Positions 44,933 to 53,734 of a DNA stretch of 64,000 nt are shown piece after piece; position 1 is the stretch's first letter; each line of letters starts with the position of its first letter. The DNA is from Asaia sp037151935 (GTDB lineage Bacteria; Pseudomonadota; Alphaproteobacteria; Acetobacterales; Acetobacteraceae): positions 2,108,001 through 2,172,000 of the forward strand of contig NZ_CP157575.1 of the NCBI RefSeq assembly GCF_051628905.1, written 5' to 3'. The notes beneath the pieces were generated by a model that was given only the letters and a program-made list of their open reading frames with translations, did no database searches and was not told the DNA's origin. The position numbers and the translations under genes were made by a program.

Positions 44933-45712
44933 ATGATCGATGGGATAATGACGACAGTACCCCCAGCACCTGACCTGCCGGCTCGTATCCTTATCGTTGA
45001 AGACGATCCTGGCATGCGTACCCTGATCCAGCGCGCCCTTCAGGGTGACGGCTTCCGGGTTCGCAGTGTGGCTTCGGGCGATGAGATGTGGGACGCCCTT
45101 GCGGTCGGTCCCGTCGATCTTTTCGTCATGGACGTGATGCTTCCCAAAACAAGTGGCATCGAGCTCTGTCGCGCCATCCGTAATGGACAGGGCACGAACC
45201 ACCCCGGTGAATCGCCTCTCGCCCAGACCCCGATCATTATGGTCTCGGCACGAGGCGAGGAGCGTGATCGCGTTCTGGGTCTTGAAATCGGTGCTGACGA
45301 CTATGTCGCAAAGCCTTTCGGTCAGCGTGAGCTTCTCGCTCGCGTACGCGCGGTGCTTCGTCGTGGTCAGGGCGTGGCTCCGGCAGAGGTTTCCCGCAAG
45401 GAGACCATTCTGTTCGCCGGATGGAAACTCGATCTGCGCCGTCGCGAGCTGACCGATCCCTCCGGTGCGGTCGTCGATATTTCCGGCGCGGAACATGATC
45501 TTCTCATCAGCTTTCTCGATAACCCTCAGCGTGTGATCGCACGCGACCGTCTGCTCGAGTTGTCACGCACGCGTCTGGGCGATGTCTCCGATCGCAGCAT
45601 CGATGTTCTGGTCAGCCGCCTACGCCGCAAGCTGGGTGCCGATGCCGACTCGCTCATCCGAACGGTGCGTGGCCTTGGCTATATTTTCGTCGCAGAAGTC
45701 GAGCGCGTCTGA
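44933..45712 (+). CDS. OmpR-family response regulator
   Basis: A 259-residue two-component regulator. The receiver domain (about 18-140) has acidic residues in VEDD, the phospho-acceptor D67 in FVMDVMLP, and the Lys in YVAKPFG. A winged-helix DNA-binding domain follows (about 160-250; DRSIDVLVSRLRRKL, RTVRGLGYIFV). It starts at ATG 44933, with an alternative at 44948. It is paired with the kinase gene six bases downstream. The arrangement and kinase motifs resemble OmpR/EnvZ, so envelope or osmotic control is likely, but the signal is unknown. Confidence 0.95.
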   Translation: MIDGIMTTVPPAPDLPARILIVEDDPGMRTLIQRALQGDGFRVRSVASGDEMWDALAVGPVDLFVMDVMLPKTSGIELCRAIRNGQGTNHPGESPLAQTPIIMVSARGEERDRVLGLEIGADDYVAKPFGQRELLARVRAVLRRGQGVAPAEVSRKETILFAGWKLDLRRRELTDPSGAVVDISGAEHDLLISFLDNPQRVIARDRLLELSRTRLGDVSDRSIDVLVSRLRRKLGADADSLIRTVRGLGYIFVAEVERV

Positions 45713-45718
45713 GAGTAG

Positions 45719-47080
45719 ATGCCTTTCGCCCTGGGAGGGGGCAGCACGCCCCGCATCATCCGTCTCTGGCCGGTTGGGCTTGTGGGGCGTGTCAGTGTCG
45801 TGCTGCTGGCGGCGGTCGTTCTTGTCTTTGTGGCCAGTGCCTTCTTCTATGAAGAGGCTGAAACTTACATTGATGACGACAGCCGCATCACCCAACTTGC
45901 AGAAGAGCTGAGCACCGATCTCAGGGTGCTGCGCACAACACCGATCAGCCAGCGCGGATTGTTGGGGGCGCTCCTCTCGGATAACGGGATCAGCGTTGCC
46001 TGGCGATCGGCCAATCAGCCTTTCGAACTCGATCAGCCACACCGGCTGCGCCATGTCGAAGACAGTCTGATTTCTAATGATCGCGATTTGGCGCGGGCGG
46101 ATATCCGTGTTTGGGCAGATCGCGCCGACTCATCCAGTATTCACGGTACGTTACAGCTCGCGGACGGAAGCCGTCTCGTCTTTAACGTGCCTGGTATTCT
46201 GAAGCATCGTCATATGACTGGTGGACTGGCGTCTGCGGCGATCACCGCAATCGCTGTCGCGATTGCCGCTGCCATGATTGTCCGTTCGCTCAGCACGCCG
46301 CTGCGCGCTCTGGCGCAGGTAGCTGACAGTATTGCCAAATCCGACGACATGCAGTGGACCATGGTCGATGAGCGAGGCCCGCGCGAAGTGCGTGGTCTCG
46401 CAAACGCGATCAACAAGATGCAGCATCGAATCCGTCGCCTGATCAACGACCGCACCGAAATACTGGCGGCGGTCTCTCACGATCTGCGCACGCCCCTGGC
46501 ACGCTTGCGCCTGCGCGCCGGGTTTATGGATGACGAAGAGACCCAGGCGGCGATCGAGGCCGATATCGACGAGATGGAAGCCATGGTCACGGGCGTTCTG
46601 GCTTATCTGGCAGGCGATCTCGACCCGGAGCCGATCAAGCAGGTCGATCTCGTGGCCATTCTCAACACCTTGCTCGATTCACAGAGCGATCGGGGCAGGG
46701 AGACGAGCTATACCGGTCCCGATCGATGCCAGGCCTGGGTGCGGCCTCTTGCCATAAAGCGCGTCTTTGCCAATCTGATTGATAATGCCTGCAATTATGG
46801 CGGCGATGCGCATGTCACCCTCGAGACTGCTGGTCAGGCGGCTCTGATCTCCGTGATCGATGACGGCCCCGGCATTCCCGAAGCCGAGCTGGAGAAAGTG
46901 CTCTCCGCTTTTTACCGTGTCGAAGGGTCGCGCTCGCGCGCGACCGGCGGTATGGGGCTCGGTCTTGCCATTGTCACCCGAGAAGTGGGGCGCGCCAGGG
47001 GCAAGGTCGATCTGCATAATGTGCCGGGTCGAGGACTCTGCGTTCAGATTACCTTGCCACTTGGAGCAGCAAAGGTCTGA
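45719..47080 (+). CDS. Sensor histidine kinase (EnvZ-like)
   Basis: A 453-residue inner-membrane sensor with two membrane helices (about 23-43 and 162-187) flanking a periplasmic domain of about 115 residues, a HAMP linker, and a HisKA domain with phospho-accepting H254 in AAVSHDLRTPLARLRLRAG. The HATPase domain has NLIDNACNYGG, DDGPGIPEAE and GGMGLGLAI. It is the cognate partner of the response regulator upstream. The periplasmic domain has no ligand-binding signature that I recognise. Confidence 0.95.
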   Translation: MPFALGGGSTPRIIRLWPVGLVGRVSVVLLAAVVLVFVASAFFYEEAETYIDDDSRITQLAEELSTDLRVLRTTPISQRGLLGALLSDNGISVAWRSANQPFELDQPHRLRHVEDSLISNDRDLARADIRVWADRADSSSIHGTLQLADGSRLVFNVPGILKHRHMTGGLASAAITAIAVAIAAAMIVRSLSTPLRALAQVADSIAKSDDMQWTMVDERGPREVRGLANAINKMQHRIRRLINDRTEILAAVSHDLRTPLARLRLRAGFMDDEETQAAIEADIDEMEAMVTGVLAYLAGDLDPEPIKQVDLVAILNTLLDSQSDRGRETSYTGPDRCQAWVRPLAIKRVFANLIDNACNYGGDAHVTLETAGQAALISVIDDGPGIPEAELEKVLSAFYRVEGSRSRATGGMGLGLAIVTREVGRARGKVDLHNVPGRGLCVQITLPLGAAKV

Positions 47081-47154
47081 ATTCGGGATAAGGGACTTGC
47101 GTAGTCGCGATTGATGGCACATCTCACAGCCATAACTGCGAATTGAGAGTCGTG

Positions 47155-47718
47155 ATGTTCATCGAGACTGAGGATACACCCAACCCCGCCACTCTGAAGT
47201 TCCTGCCCGGTCGCGCCGTGACCGGCCATCGTGGAACGGCCGATTTCGCCGAAGCGAAAGCGGCGGAGGGGCGTTCTCCCCTGGCGATGACGCTGTTCGA
47301 CGTTGACGGTGTCTGCGGCGTTTTCCTCGGTTCTGACTTCATCTCCGTTACCAAGACCGACGAGTTCAGCTGGAACACGCTCAAGCCGCTTCTTCTCGCT
47401 GCCATTACGAGCCATTTCGACTCGGGGGCCCCTAGCCTCGAAACTGCGGCCGAGACCCAGGAAGAAGCAATCGCGCCGGAAGATGAGGCGGTTGTCGCCC
47501 AGATCCGCGAATTGCTCGATACACGCGTCCGGCCTGCCGTTGCGGGAGATGGCGGTGATATCGTATTCAGGGGCTACCGTGACGGCGTCGTGCGCCTGAC
47601 GATGCAGGGTGCCTGCGCGGGCTGCCCTTCTTCGCGTGCGACACTCAAGCACGGTGTGGAAAACATGCTGCGCCACTACGTTCCTGAAGTGGTTGCGGTC
47701 GAGCAGGTTGAGGATTGA
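47155..47718 (+). CDS. nfuA: NfuA/NifU-type iron-sulfur carrier
   Basis: A 187-residue iron-sulfur cluster carrier starting at ATG 47155 behind GAGAG. It has the Nfu N-terminal domain (MFIETEDTPNPATLKFLPG) and the C-terminal NifU domain (about 105-180) with the cluster-binding CAGC in GACAGCPSS. It delivers [4Fe-4S] clusters to target proteins such as lipoate synthase or aconitase. This is the start of a conserved alphaproteobacterial run, nfuA to tsaB and rimI. Confidence 0.95.
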   Translation: MFIETEDTPNPATLKFLPGRAVTGHRGTADFAEAKAAEGRSPLAMTLFDVDGVCGVFLGSDFISVTKTDEFSWNTLKPLLLAAITSHFDSGAPSLETAAETQEEAIAPEDEAVVAQIRELLDTRVRPAVAGDGGDIVFRGYRDGVVRLTMQGACAGCPSSRATLKHGVENMLRHYVPEVVAVEQVED

Positions 47719-47722
47719 AGAC

Positions 47723-48340
47723 GTGAGTGAGAACCATCCAGAGACCTTTTCGACGGCCCCCCTGGATGAGACTTCACTCGATCAGCTCTTCCGCCATGCG
47801 CGGTCGCCGCGTGGCTGGTCCAATATGTCGGTAGAGCGCGAGACCCTCGTCGCGCTCTACGACCTACTCAAGCTTGGGCCGACTTCGGGCAACACCTGCC
47901 CGGCACGTTTCGTTTTCCTGACCTCGGATGACATGAAAGAGCGGCTTAGACCTGCTCTTTCTGCTGGCAATATCGATCTCTGCCTCAAGGCGCCTGTCGT
48001 CGCACTGGTGTGCCACGATCCGTTGTTTTTCGAACATCTTCCGCGACTGAGCCGGGAGGCCGATCTGCGCAACTGGTTTGCCGCCGATGTAGGCCTCTCG
48101 GAAGAGACGGCCTTCCGCAACGGCTCCCTTCAGGGCGGGTATCTGATTCTGGCAGCGCGTGCTCTTGGCTTGTCTGTAGCGCCGTTTTCAGGTTTCGACT
48201 CCTACGCCGTGGAAGAGATCTTCCTCGCCGATACGGGCTGGCGGATCAATTTTATCGCTGGGCTGGGCTATCCCGATGCACGGACGCTGCCCGAACGCGC
48301 GATGCGTCTGGGTTTCGATGAGAGCTGCCTCGTCCTTTGA
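47723..48340 (+). CDS. Nitroreductase family protein, RutE/HadB-like
   Basis: A 205-residue FMN-dependent oxidoreductase starting at GTG 47723, five bases after nfuA. The sequence closely follows RutE (malonic semialdehyde reductase of pyrimidine catabolism): LFRHARSPRGW, YDLLKLGPTSGNTCPARFVFL, and FRNGSLQGGYLILAARALGL. No other rut gene is in the window, so the in vivo substrate may differ, such as another aldehyde or a quinone. Its stop overlaps the tsaB start by one base. Confidence 0.9.
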   Translation: MSENHPETFSTAPLDETSLDQLFRHARSPRGWSNMSVERETLVALYDLLKLGPTSGNTCPARFVFLTSDDMKERLRPALSAGNIDLCLKAPVVALVCHDPLFFEHLPRLSREADLRNWFAADVGLSEETAFRNGSLQGGYLILAARALGLSVAPFSGFDSYAVEEIFLADTGWRINFIAGLGYPDARTLPERAMRLGFDESCLVL

Positions 48341-48984
48341 TGGCGGCTGACGGTCCAACACGTAGTCTGGTGCTCAATGGCGCCACTCTGGGCGCCGGGT
48401 CGCGCGGAGACGTGGCGGCTTTTCTGGGCAGTGAGTGCGTCGCTCATGAGCGTTTGGAGGGGGTGGGAGCGACAGCATCGCTCGCCTCAACCTGTCAGGT
48501 GCTGTTTCGCGCACTTGGCTGGCAGCAGGGACCTCATCGCATCATAGCCGTTACCGGGCCGGGATCTTTTACCGGGCTGCGGGCCAGCCTCGCGCTTGCC
48601 GACGGCCTGGCTTTCGGTTGCGGTGCCACCCTGCACGGGGTGACGACCGGACAGTGCTTCAGGGCGCATTCTGCGTGGGGAGAAAGCATCTGCGTGACAC
48701 AGGCGCGGCGGAACAGGATCTTTGCGGAGCTTCTGGATGGCACATTCTGGGCCGGCGCCCCGGCCGAGCTTGAGCTGCCAGCGGGTAGTCGCGTGATCGG
48801 CAACGGGGTTTCCTTGCTTCAAGACACAGGCCTCGTGCGTATCGATGAGACACAGCCTGATATTGGCCTGATTTTCGATGCCGGTTCGCGCATGGCTGCC
48901 AGCGGTCCCTTGCAGCCCCTGTATATCGACGCGCCGGAAGCCAAACCGCCTGCGCAGGGGCTGCGGCCTGCGCCGCTGCCGTGA
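48340..48984 (+). CDS. tsaB: tRNA threonylcarbamoyladenosine modification protein TsaB
   Basis: A 214-residue TsaB, the scaffold partner of TsaD in making t6A at position 37 of tRNAs reading ANN codons. The ASKHA-like fold shows the conserved VTGPGSFTGLRASLALADGLAFG near residues 67-88, and a variable C-terminal half. The start codon is within the TGATG overlap with the nitroreductase gene. The stop overlaps rimI by four bases (GTGA), giving tight coupling of the two. Confidence 0.93.
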   Translation: MAADGPTRSLVLNGATLGAGSRGDVAAFLGSECVAHERLEGVGATASLASTCQVLFRALGWQQGPHRIIAVTGPGSFTGLRASLALADGLAFGCGATLHGVTTGQCFRAHSAWGESICVTQARRNRIFAELLDGTFWAGAPAELELPAGSRVIGNGVSLLQDTGLVRIDETQPDIGLIFDAGSRMAASGPLQPLYIDAPEAKPPAQGLRPAPLP

Positions 48985-49445
48985 CAGATCGACCGGTCTG
49001 CATTCTCGCGGGGCCCTCTCATGCATCTCTGCTTGCCGCTCTGCATGCCGACTGCTTTGACGAAAGCGAGCGATGGGGGGAGGGGGCATTCTCGGGTCTA
49101 TTCGCGACCCCCGGCATAGTGGCTTGGATTGTTCTCGAAGGAGAGAGTCCGGCCGGGTTGCTCATGCTAAGGCAGGGCGCGGATGAAGCCGAAATACTGA
49201 CTCTGGGTGTTCGTCCTCAGTATCGACGGAAAAACCTGGCCTCGCGCCTGCTCGAAACGGGCTGCGCAACGCTTGAGACGCGTGGTGTGACGACCCTTTT
49301 TCTCGAGGTTTCAGTCAGGAACGATGCGGCAGTTGCACTTTATCTGAAGCTGGGCTTTGCCTTGTGCGGTCGCAGGAAGGCGTATTATCCTGACGGGAGT
49401 GACGCCTCAGTTCTGAGCTATGATTTGACGAGCGTCACGCGGTAA
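48981..49445 (+). CDS. rimI: Ribosomal-protein-alanine N-acetyltransferase RimI
   Basis: A 154-residue GNAT acetyltransferase, acetylating the N-terminal Ala of ribosomal protein S18. The acetyl-CoA site is seen in LTLGVRPQYRRKNLASRLLETG, and LEVSVRNDAAVALYLKLGF is the typical RimI ending block. It starts at GTG within the tsaB stop; the tsaB-rimI pair is widely conserved. Its last 28 bases overlap the end of the convergent TusA-like gene. Confidence 0.93.
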   Translation: MTDRPVCILAGPSHASLLAALHADCFDESERWGEGAFSGLFATPGIVAWIVLEGESPAGLLMLRQGADEAEILTLGVRPQYRRKNLASRLLETGCATLETRGVTTLFLEVSVRNDAAVALYLKLGFALCGRRKAYYPDGSDASVLSYDLTSVTR

Positions 49446-49651
49446 TCGACAGTCGCACTCTCGTCGAGAGGCTGACAATCGCTCTGTTGGCCAAGTGTTC
49501 CGAGAAGAATTTCTACATTCCGTCGCGTTTCTTCGCCGCGCAACATAATTTCCAGAACTTCGCCACGGCTGCTTTTGTCCAGCGCAAGTCTGACGTGAAC
49601 CGTCGTCATAGGGCAGATCTTGTCTCGGATATCGATTGTTTTTAGCTTCAT
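49418..49651 (-). CDS. TusA-family sulfurtransferase-like protein
   Basis: A 77-residue protein of the TusA/SirA fold. The family CPxP motif appears as CPMT (Cys13), so the persulfide-carrying cysteine is kept but the final Pro is not. It may carry sulfur for tRNA thiolation or molybdenum cofactor synthesis; the changed motif leaves this uncertain. It is convergent with rimI, overlapping its 3' end by 28 bases, and divergent from the MucR-like gene. Confidence 0.82.
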   Translation of the reverse strand: MKLKTIDIRDKICPMTTVHVRLALDKSSRGEVLEIMLRGEETRRNVEILLGTLGQQSDCQPLDESATVDYRVTLVKS

Positions 49652-49747
49652 AATATTTAAACTTTACGAATAGTTTCTGTATTTTCTTGAACTCATTTTA
49701 TTAATCAGTATATTTTCCCTCGAATATGTTCTTTGGGGAGAATTCAC

Positions 49748-50146
49748 ATGTCCGATGAGCCGGATAACTTGACCCTTCAAAAGCTTACTACCCAGATTAT
49801 TTCTGCATATGTGACCCATAACGAGATTGCAGGTCAGGATCTACCGAACCTCATCCGAACCGTACATCAGACGCTCTCGAATGTTGCGCATACCAAGCCC
49901 GAAACCGTCAAGCCAACCCCGGCAGTTCCGCCCAAGAAATCGGTCTTCCCCGATTACATCATCTGCCTGGAAGACGGCAAAAAGCTGAAGTTGCTGCGTC
50001 GTCATCTTCAGACGGTTTATGACATGACACCACAGCAATACCGCGAGCGCTGGGATCTGCCGCCTGAATATCCGATGGTGGCGCCCAATTATGCCAGCCA
50101 TCGGTCGAATCTTGCCCGCAAGATCGGCCTCGGCCACAGACGGTGA
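49748..50146 (+). CDS. MucR/Ros family transcriptional regulator
   Basis: A 132-residue alphaproteobacterial regulator starting at ATG 49748 behind GGGGAG. It has the family's N-terminal oligomerisation helix and the C-terminal DNA-binding domain ending in YPMVAPNYASHRSNLARKIGLG. The zinc-binding positions read C73, D76 and H86, but the fourth ligand (His in MucR) is Val90, so the zinc site is incomplete. Related proteins control exopolysaccharide, motility and cell-cycle genes. It precedes fur by 66 bases. Confidence 0.92.
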   Translation: MSDEPDNLTLQKLTTQIISAYVTHNEIAGQDLPNLIRTVHQTLSNVAHTKPETVKPTPAVPPKKSVFPDYIICLEDGKKLKLLRRHLQTVYDMTPQQYRERWDLPPEYPMVAPNYASHRSNLARKIGLGHRR

Positions 50147-50212
50147 GAAAGCCGCCCTTTGTCCGCTACTTAACGTTGGCAAAGGGCCAGTTTTTCGGCT
50201 ACGCCCTATTTC

Positions 50213-50707
50213 ATGGTATCTGAAGCGAAAGCTGACGCAAAGCGAAGCGGGCGGGCTCAGGATGAGTCGCGCATCGGTCAATTATGCATCGAACGTGGCC
50301 TGAAAATGACAGGGCAGCGTCGCGTCATCGCGCGCGTCCTGTCCGAGGCTGAAGATCATCCCGATGTCGAGGAGCTGTATCGCCGTGCGTCACAGCTCGA
50401 TAGCCGCATCTCGATTGCCACGGTCTACCGTACGGTCAGGCTGCTCGAAGAGAAGGGCATCCTCGAGCGGCGTGATTTCGGCGGCGGTCGTGCACGTTAC
50501 GAGGCCAGTGAGCCGGGCCACCAGCATCATTATCATCTTATCGATGTCGATACCGGTCATGTCGTGGAATTTGAGGATGAGGAGCACGCAGCCCTGATGG
50601 AGACGCTGGCGCGTCGCCTTGGCTTCGATCTGGTTTCTCATCGTCTCGAACTTTTTGGGCGCCGTCTGCCGCAGAAGGCGGGCGAGCCGACAGGTCAGGA
50701 CGGATGA
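50213..50707 (+). CDS. fur: Ferric uptake regulator Fur (Fur/Mur type)
   Basis: A 164-residue metal-dependent repressor. The winged helix (about 25-95) has LKMTGQRRVIARVL, ATVYRTVRLLEEKGI and GRARYE; the dimerisation domain has the regulatory metal ligands in EPGHQHHYHLIDVDTG and a C-terminal helix LVSHRLELFGRR. It lacks CxxC structural zinc cysteines, as in alphaproteobacterial Fur/Mur, so it could respond to iron, manganese or both. It is the probable reader of the Fur box at 24052-24070. Its stop overlaps olsB by four bases. Confidence 0.93.
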   Translation: MVSEAKADAKRSGRAQDESRIGQLCIERGLKMTGQRRVIARVLSEAEDHPDVEELYRRASQLDSRISIATVYRTVRLLEEKGILERRDFGGGRARYEASEPGHQHHYHLIDVDTGHVVEFEDEEHAALMETLARRLGFDLVSHRLELFGRRLPQKAGEPTGQDG

Positions 50708-51603
50708 ACGCCAAACCTTCGCATGCCGAGATGTTTCGCCTTCTGGTGACAGATGGCGAGAGCACAGGGGCGTCCAGCCAGTCTCTCTCCACACTCGATC
50801 TTGCGCGGGATGCTTTCCCTGAACTGCGCGGCGGACAGCTGGGTGTCAGGATCGCCACGACCGATGCCGAACGTGAAGCCGCACAAGCGCTGCGCTATCG
50901 TGTTTTTTTTGAAGAGATGGGCGCGCGCGCCGATGGGCGCACCGCACGGTTAAAACGCGATATCGACGATTTCGACGAGGTGGCCGACCATCTTCTCGTC
51001 ATCGACCACGCTGTCTCTTCCGGTGCAGAAGGCGTTGTGGGCACATATCGCCTGCTGACGAGCGACAAGGCGGCGCTTCTGGGGCGCTATTACACATCCA
51101 GCGAATACGATATTTCTCCGCTGACCGAGTTTCCCGGTCGTCTGCTTGAGGTGGGGCGCTCCTGTGTCGACCAGCGTTATCGTGGCCGCTCGGCCATGCA
51201 GCTGCTCTGGCGGGGCATTGCGTCCTACATCTTCCTGCATCGGATCGACGTGTTGTTCGGCTGCGCCAGCTTGCCCGGTATCAACCCGGAGACCATGGCG
51301 GATGAGTTGACTTACCTCTACCATAACCATCTGGCGCCTCCGGCTCTGCGCATTCGTGCCCTGCCTGATCGTTATGTCGATATGCAGCGCAGCGACCCGC
51401 ATCTGCTCGATCATCGCAAATGCCTTTCCAGACTGCCGCCCCTGATCAAGGGCTATTTACGTCTTGGTGGATTTATCGGCGACGGCGCCGTGGTGGATGA
51501 GCAATTCAATACGACGGATGTTGCTGTGCTCGTAAAAAGCGAGCTTCTGGCGGATAAATACTACCGTCACTATGAGCGCCGTTTAAGGGACGCTCTCGAA
51601 TAA
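50704..51603 (+). CDS. olsB: L-ornithine N-acyltransferase OlsB (ornithine lipid synthesis)
   Basis: A 299-residue GNAT-fold acyltransferase that links a 3-hydroxyacyl chain from ACP to ornithine, giving lyso-ornithine lipid. The family core is visible: RIATTDAEREAAQALRYRVFFEEMGA, DIDDFDEVADHLLVID, VGTYRLL, and LLEVGRSCVDQRYRGRSAMQLLWRGI. Ornithine lipids are phosphorus-free membrane lipids prominent in acetic acid bacteria. The partner OlsA is not in this window. Coupled to fur by an ATGA overlap, and 14 bases ahead of lnt. Confidence 0.9.
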   Translation: MNAKPSHAEMFRLLVTDGESTGASSQSLSTLDLARDAFPELRGGQLGVRIATTDAEREAAQALRYRVFFEEMGARADGRTARLKRDIDDFDEVADHLLVIDHAVSSGAEGVVGTYRLLTSDKAALLGRYYTSSEYDISPLTEFPGRLLEVGRSCVDQRYRGRSAMQLLWRGIASYIFLHRIDVLFGCASLPGINPETMADELTYLYHNHLAPPALRIRALPDRYVDMQRSDPHLLDHRKCLSRLPPLIKGYLRLGGFIGDGAVVDEQFNTTDVAVLVKSELLADKYYRHYERRLRDALE

Positions 51604-51617
51604 ACCAGGAGAACACA

Positions 51618-53144
51618 GTGACTTTCCGGCTCTGGAATTCTCCCTTCCCGCCGAGCCGGCTTCCATTTTCCACTGGGAAGATGATTCTGGCTGACCTTCT
51701 CGTCGGGGCATTTGCAGCCCTGGCGTTACCCCCCCTCTTTTTTCTGCCAGCGCTGGCACTGGGGCTTCTCTACCTTTATCGCTGCACCCAGGATGCCTCG
51801 AGCACGCGCCAACTGGCGCTGCATGCCTTTTTCTTCGGGCTTGGCTACCACACCCTAGCTCTTTCCTGGCTGACCAACGCCATTCTGACTCGCGCCCACG
51901 AGTTCTGGTGGGCAGTGCCCATTGCGGCGCCCGGATGTGCTTTGATTCTTGCGCCGCTCGTCGTCGTGCCGGTTCTGCTTTGTCGTCTGGCGCCCGAGGG
52001 GCTCTCTAGAATGGTCTTGCTGGCCGCACTCTGGACGCTGGCCGATATGGCCCGCGTTTTTATTTTCACAGGATTTCCCTGGAACCCGACTGGCAGTGTT
52101 TTCGAGCTGCCCGGGTTGGTGGGCGATATTCTGATTCAGCCCGCAGCGTTCATCGGTATCGACGGCCTGACTTTTTTTGCCGTTCTCGCCGGTCTTCTGG
52201 TTTGGCACGGTCACAAGGCTCGTGTCTTTCTGGTCGGTTTTTTTGCCGTCTGGATCGGAGCTGGCTGGTATCGGCTTGCTCATCCCAGTCTGTTGCCGGT
52301 TACCAATCCGGTAGTGGCTTTGCTTCAAGGCAATCTGCAAGAGCGCGATATCCTCTCCCGTTCCGGGGCGCTGAATGCTTTCAGGCTCTATCTGCGCCTG
52401 ACGAGCGAGGGGGTGGCTAAGGCGCGCGGTATCGCCGCAGATCGCAGTATCGTCTATCTCTGGCCGGAGTCGGGCTTTCCAGGTCTGCTGGATGAGGACG
52501 AGGCCGCGCGTCGCCTCATCGCTCAGGCGGGTGATGGTGCCTGGGGTATGATCGGCTCCGACAGACGCGATGCCGAAAACCGGTTTTACAATAGTATCAT
52601 GGCGCTGGACGAAAGCGGTCAGATTCAGGCTGTGTACGACAAGGCAACGCTCGTCCCCTTCGGCGAATACCAGCCCCGCCATATCCCGTTCAACCTGCTG
52701 CCCGACCAGCTGACGCCTGGAAAGGGACTCGCAACCTGGTCTCTCCCGGCACTGGGCGCAGTCGGCCCGATGGTCTGCTACGAGATTATTTTTTCAGGGC
52801 ACGTGATTGGGGCGACCCGTCCGAACTGGCTGGCCAATGTGACCAATGATGCCTGGTTTGGAAATAGCGCTGGCCCGCGACAGCATCTTGCGACGGCCAG
52901 AATGCGTGCTGTGGAAGAAGGTCTACCTGTCGCGCAGGCGGCGAACATGGGCATCACGGCTGCTTTTGATGGCTCTGGACACGAACTGGGTCGATTGCCC
53001 TGGGGGCAGCCAGATAGTCTCGTCATTGCCTTGCCCTCGCCTCAACTACCAACCATTTTTTCTCGTTACGGAAGGAGCCTGCCAATAATTCTATGTGCAT
53101 TTGGGGTTGTTCTGGCTGTTTTCCTTGGGCGCCATCGAAAATAG
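51618..53144 (+). CDS. lnt: Apolipoprotein N-acyltransferase
   Basis: A 508-residue inner-membrane enzyme performing the last lipoprotein acylation step. GTG start with AGGAG six bases upstream. The N-terminal half has about six membrane helices; the periplasmic nitrilase domain has the catalytic triad E284 (WPESGFPG), K342 (YDKATLVPFGEYQP) and C387 (VCYEIIFSG). It follows olsB closely and would mature the lipoproteins seen here, such as those at 5588-6532, 54491-54802 and 63226-63861. Confidence 0.96.
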   Translation: MTFRLWNSPFPPSRLPFSTGKMILADLLVGAFAALALPPLFFLPALALGLLYLYRCTQDASSTRQLALHAFFFGLGYHTLALSWLTNAILTRAHEFWWAVPIAAPGCALILAPLVVVPVLLCRLAPEGLSRMVLLAALWTLADMARVFIFTGFPWNPTGSVFELPGLVGDILIQPAAFIGIDGLTFFAVLAGLLVWHGHKARVFLVGFFAVWIGAGWYRLAHPSLLPVTNPVVALLQGNLQERDILSRSGALNAFRLYLRLTSEGVAKARGIAADRSIVYLWPESGFPGLLDEDEAARRLIAQAGDGAWGMIGSDRRDAENRFYNSIMALDESGQIQAVYDKATLVPFGEYQPRHIPFNLLPDQLTPGKGLATWSLPALGAVGPMVCYEIIFSGHVIGATRPNWLANVTNDAWFGNSAGPRQHLATARMRAVEEGLPVAQAANMGITAAFDGSGHELGRLPWGQPDSLVIALPSPQLPTIFSRYGRSLPIILCAFGVVLAVFLGRHRK

Positions 53145-53207
53145 ATAATAAAACGTTAACTCACTGCGATTGGCGCTTGTGATTAACCCCAATATGAGTC
53201 CTTATGC

Positions 53208-53690
53208 ATGAGTAATACCACGAAAAGCGCTTCGGCTGCTGGCCCGATAGACGCCCTTGTGGGAGCGCGCATTCGGTTGCGCCGGACTTTACTGGGAATG
53301 TCTCAGGAAAAGCTTGGCGTTGCGCTTGGACTGACATTCCAGCAGGTGCAGAAATACGAGAGGGGAGCGAACAAGGTCGGTGCCAGTAGACTTTATGAGA
53401 TGTCTCGTGTGCTGAACGTTCCTATCGGGTTCTTTTTCGACGATCTGACTGGAAACAATGAGTCTGGGCAGTGCGCGACCCTCACATCTGGTTTTTCCGA
53501 GGTTCCGCCTAGCTTCAGCAGCAAGGCCGGCCACGCGGTGCATGATTCTTCACAACCGAGAAACGACGGGGCCGACTTTATCCTCGATGAGGCCTCAATC
53601 GAACTTCTACGCGCGTTTCAACGCATCTCCGACGAGCGTGTCAGGCGCCAACTTGTCAATTTAGTGAAAAGCATGGGGGCTTCAAAATAG
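53208..53690 (+). CDS. XRE family transcriptional regulator
   Basis: A 160-residue regulator with an N-terminal HTH_3 domain (about 20-75: RLRRTLLGMSQEKLGVALGLTFQQVQKYERGANKVGASRL), the form usually found after lnt and before metK in alphaproteobacteria, where it appears to control envelope functions. The C-terminal part (about 85-160) is less conserved and ends with a helix containing ELLRAFQRI. Here metK does not follow; the next gene is on the opposite strand. Confidence 0.9.
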   Translation: MSNTTKSASAAGPIDALVGARIRLRRTLLGMSQEKLGVALGLTFQQVQKYERGANKVGASRLYEMSRVLNVPIGFFFDDLTGNNESGQCATLTSGFSEVPPSFSSKAGHAVHDSSQPRNDGADFILDEASIELLRAFQRISDERVRRQLVNLVKSMGASK

Positions 53691-53734
53691 ATCGATCGAA
53701 ACGGTACGATCCAGAATCCCATCTGGCGCCATCT

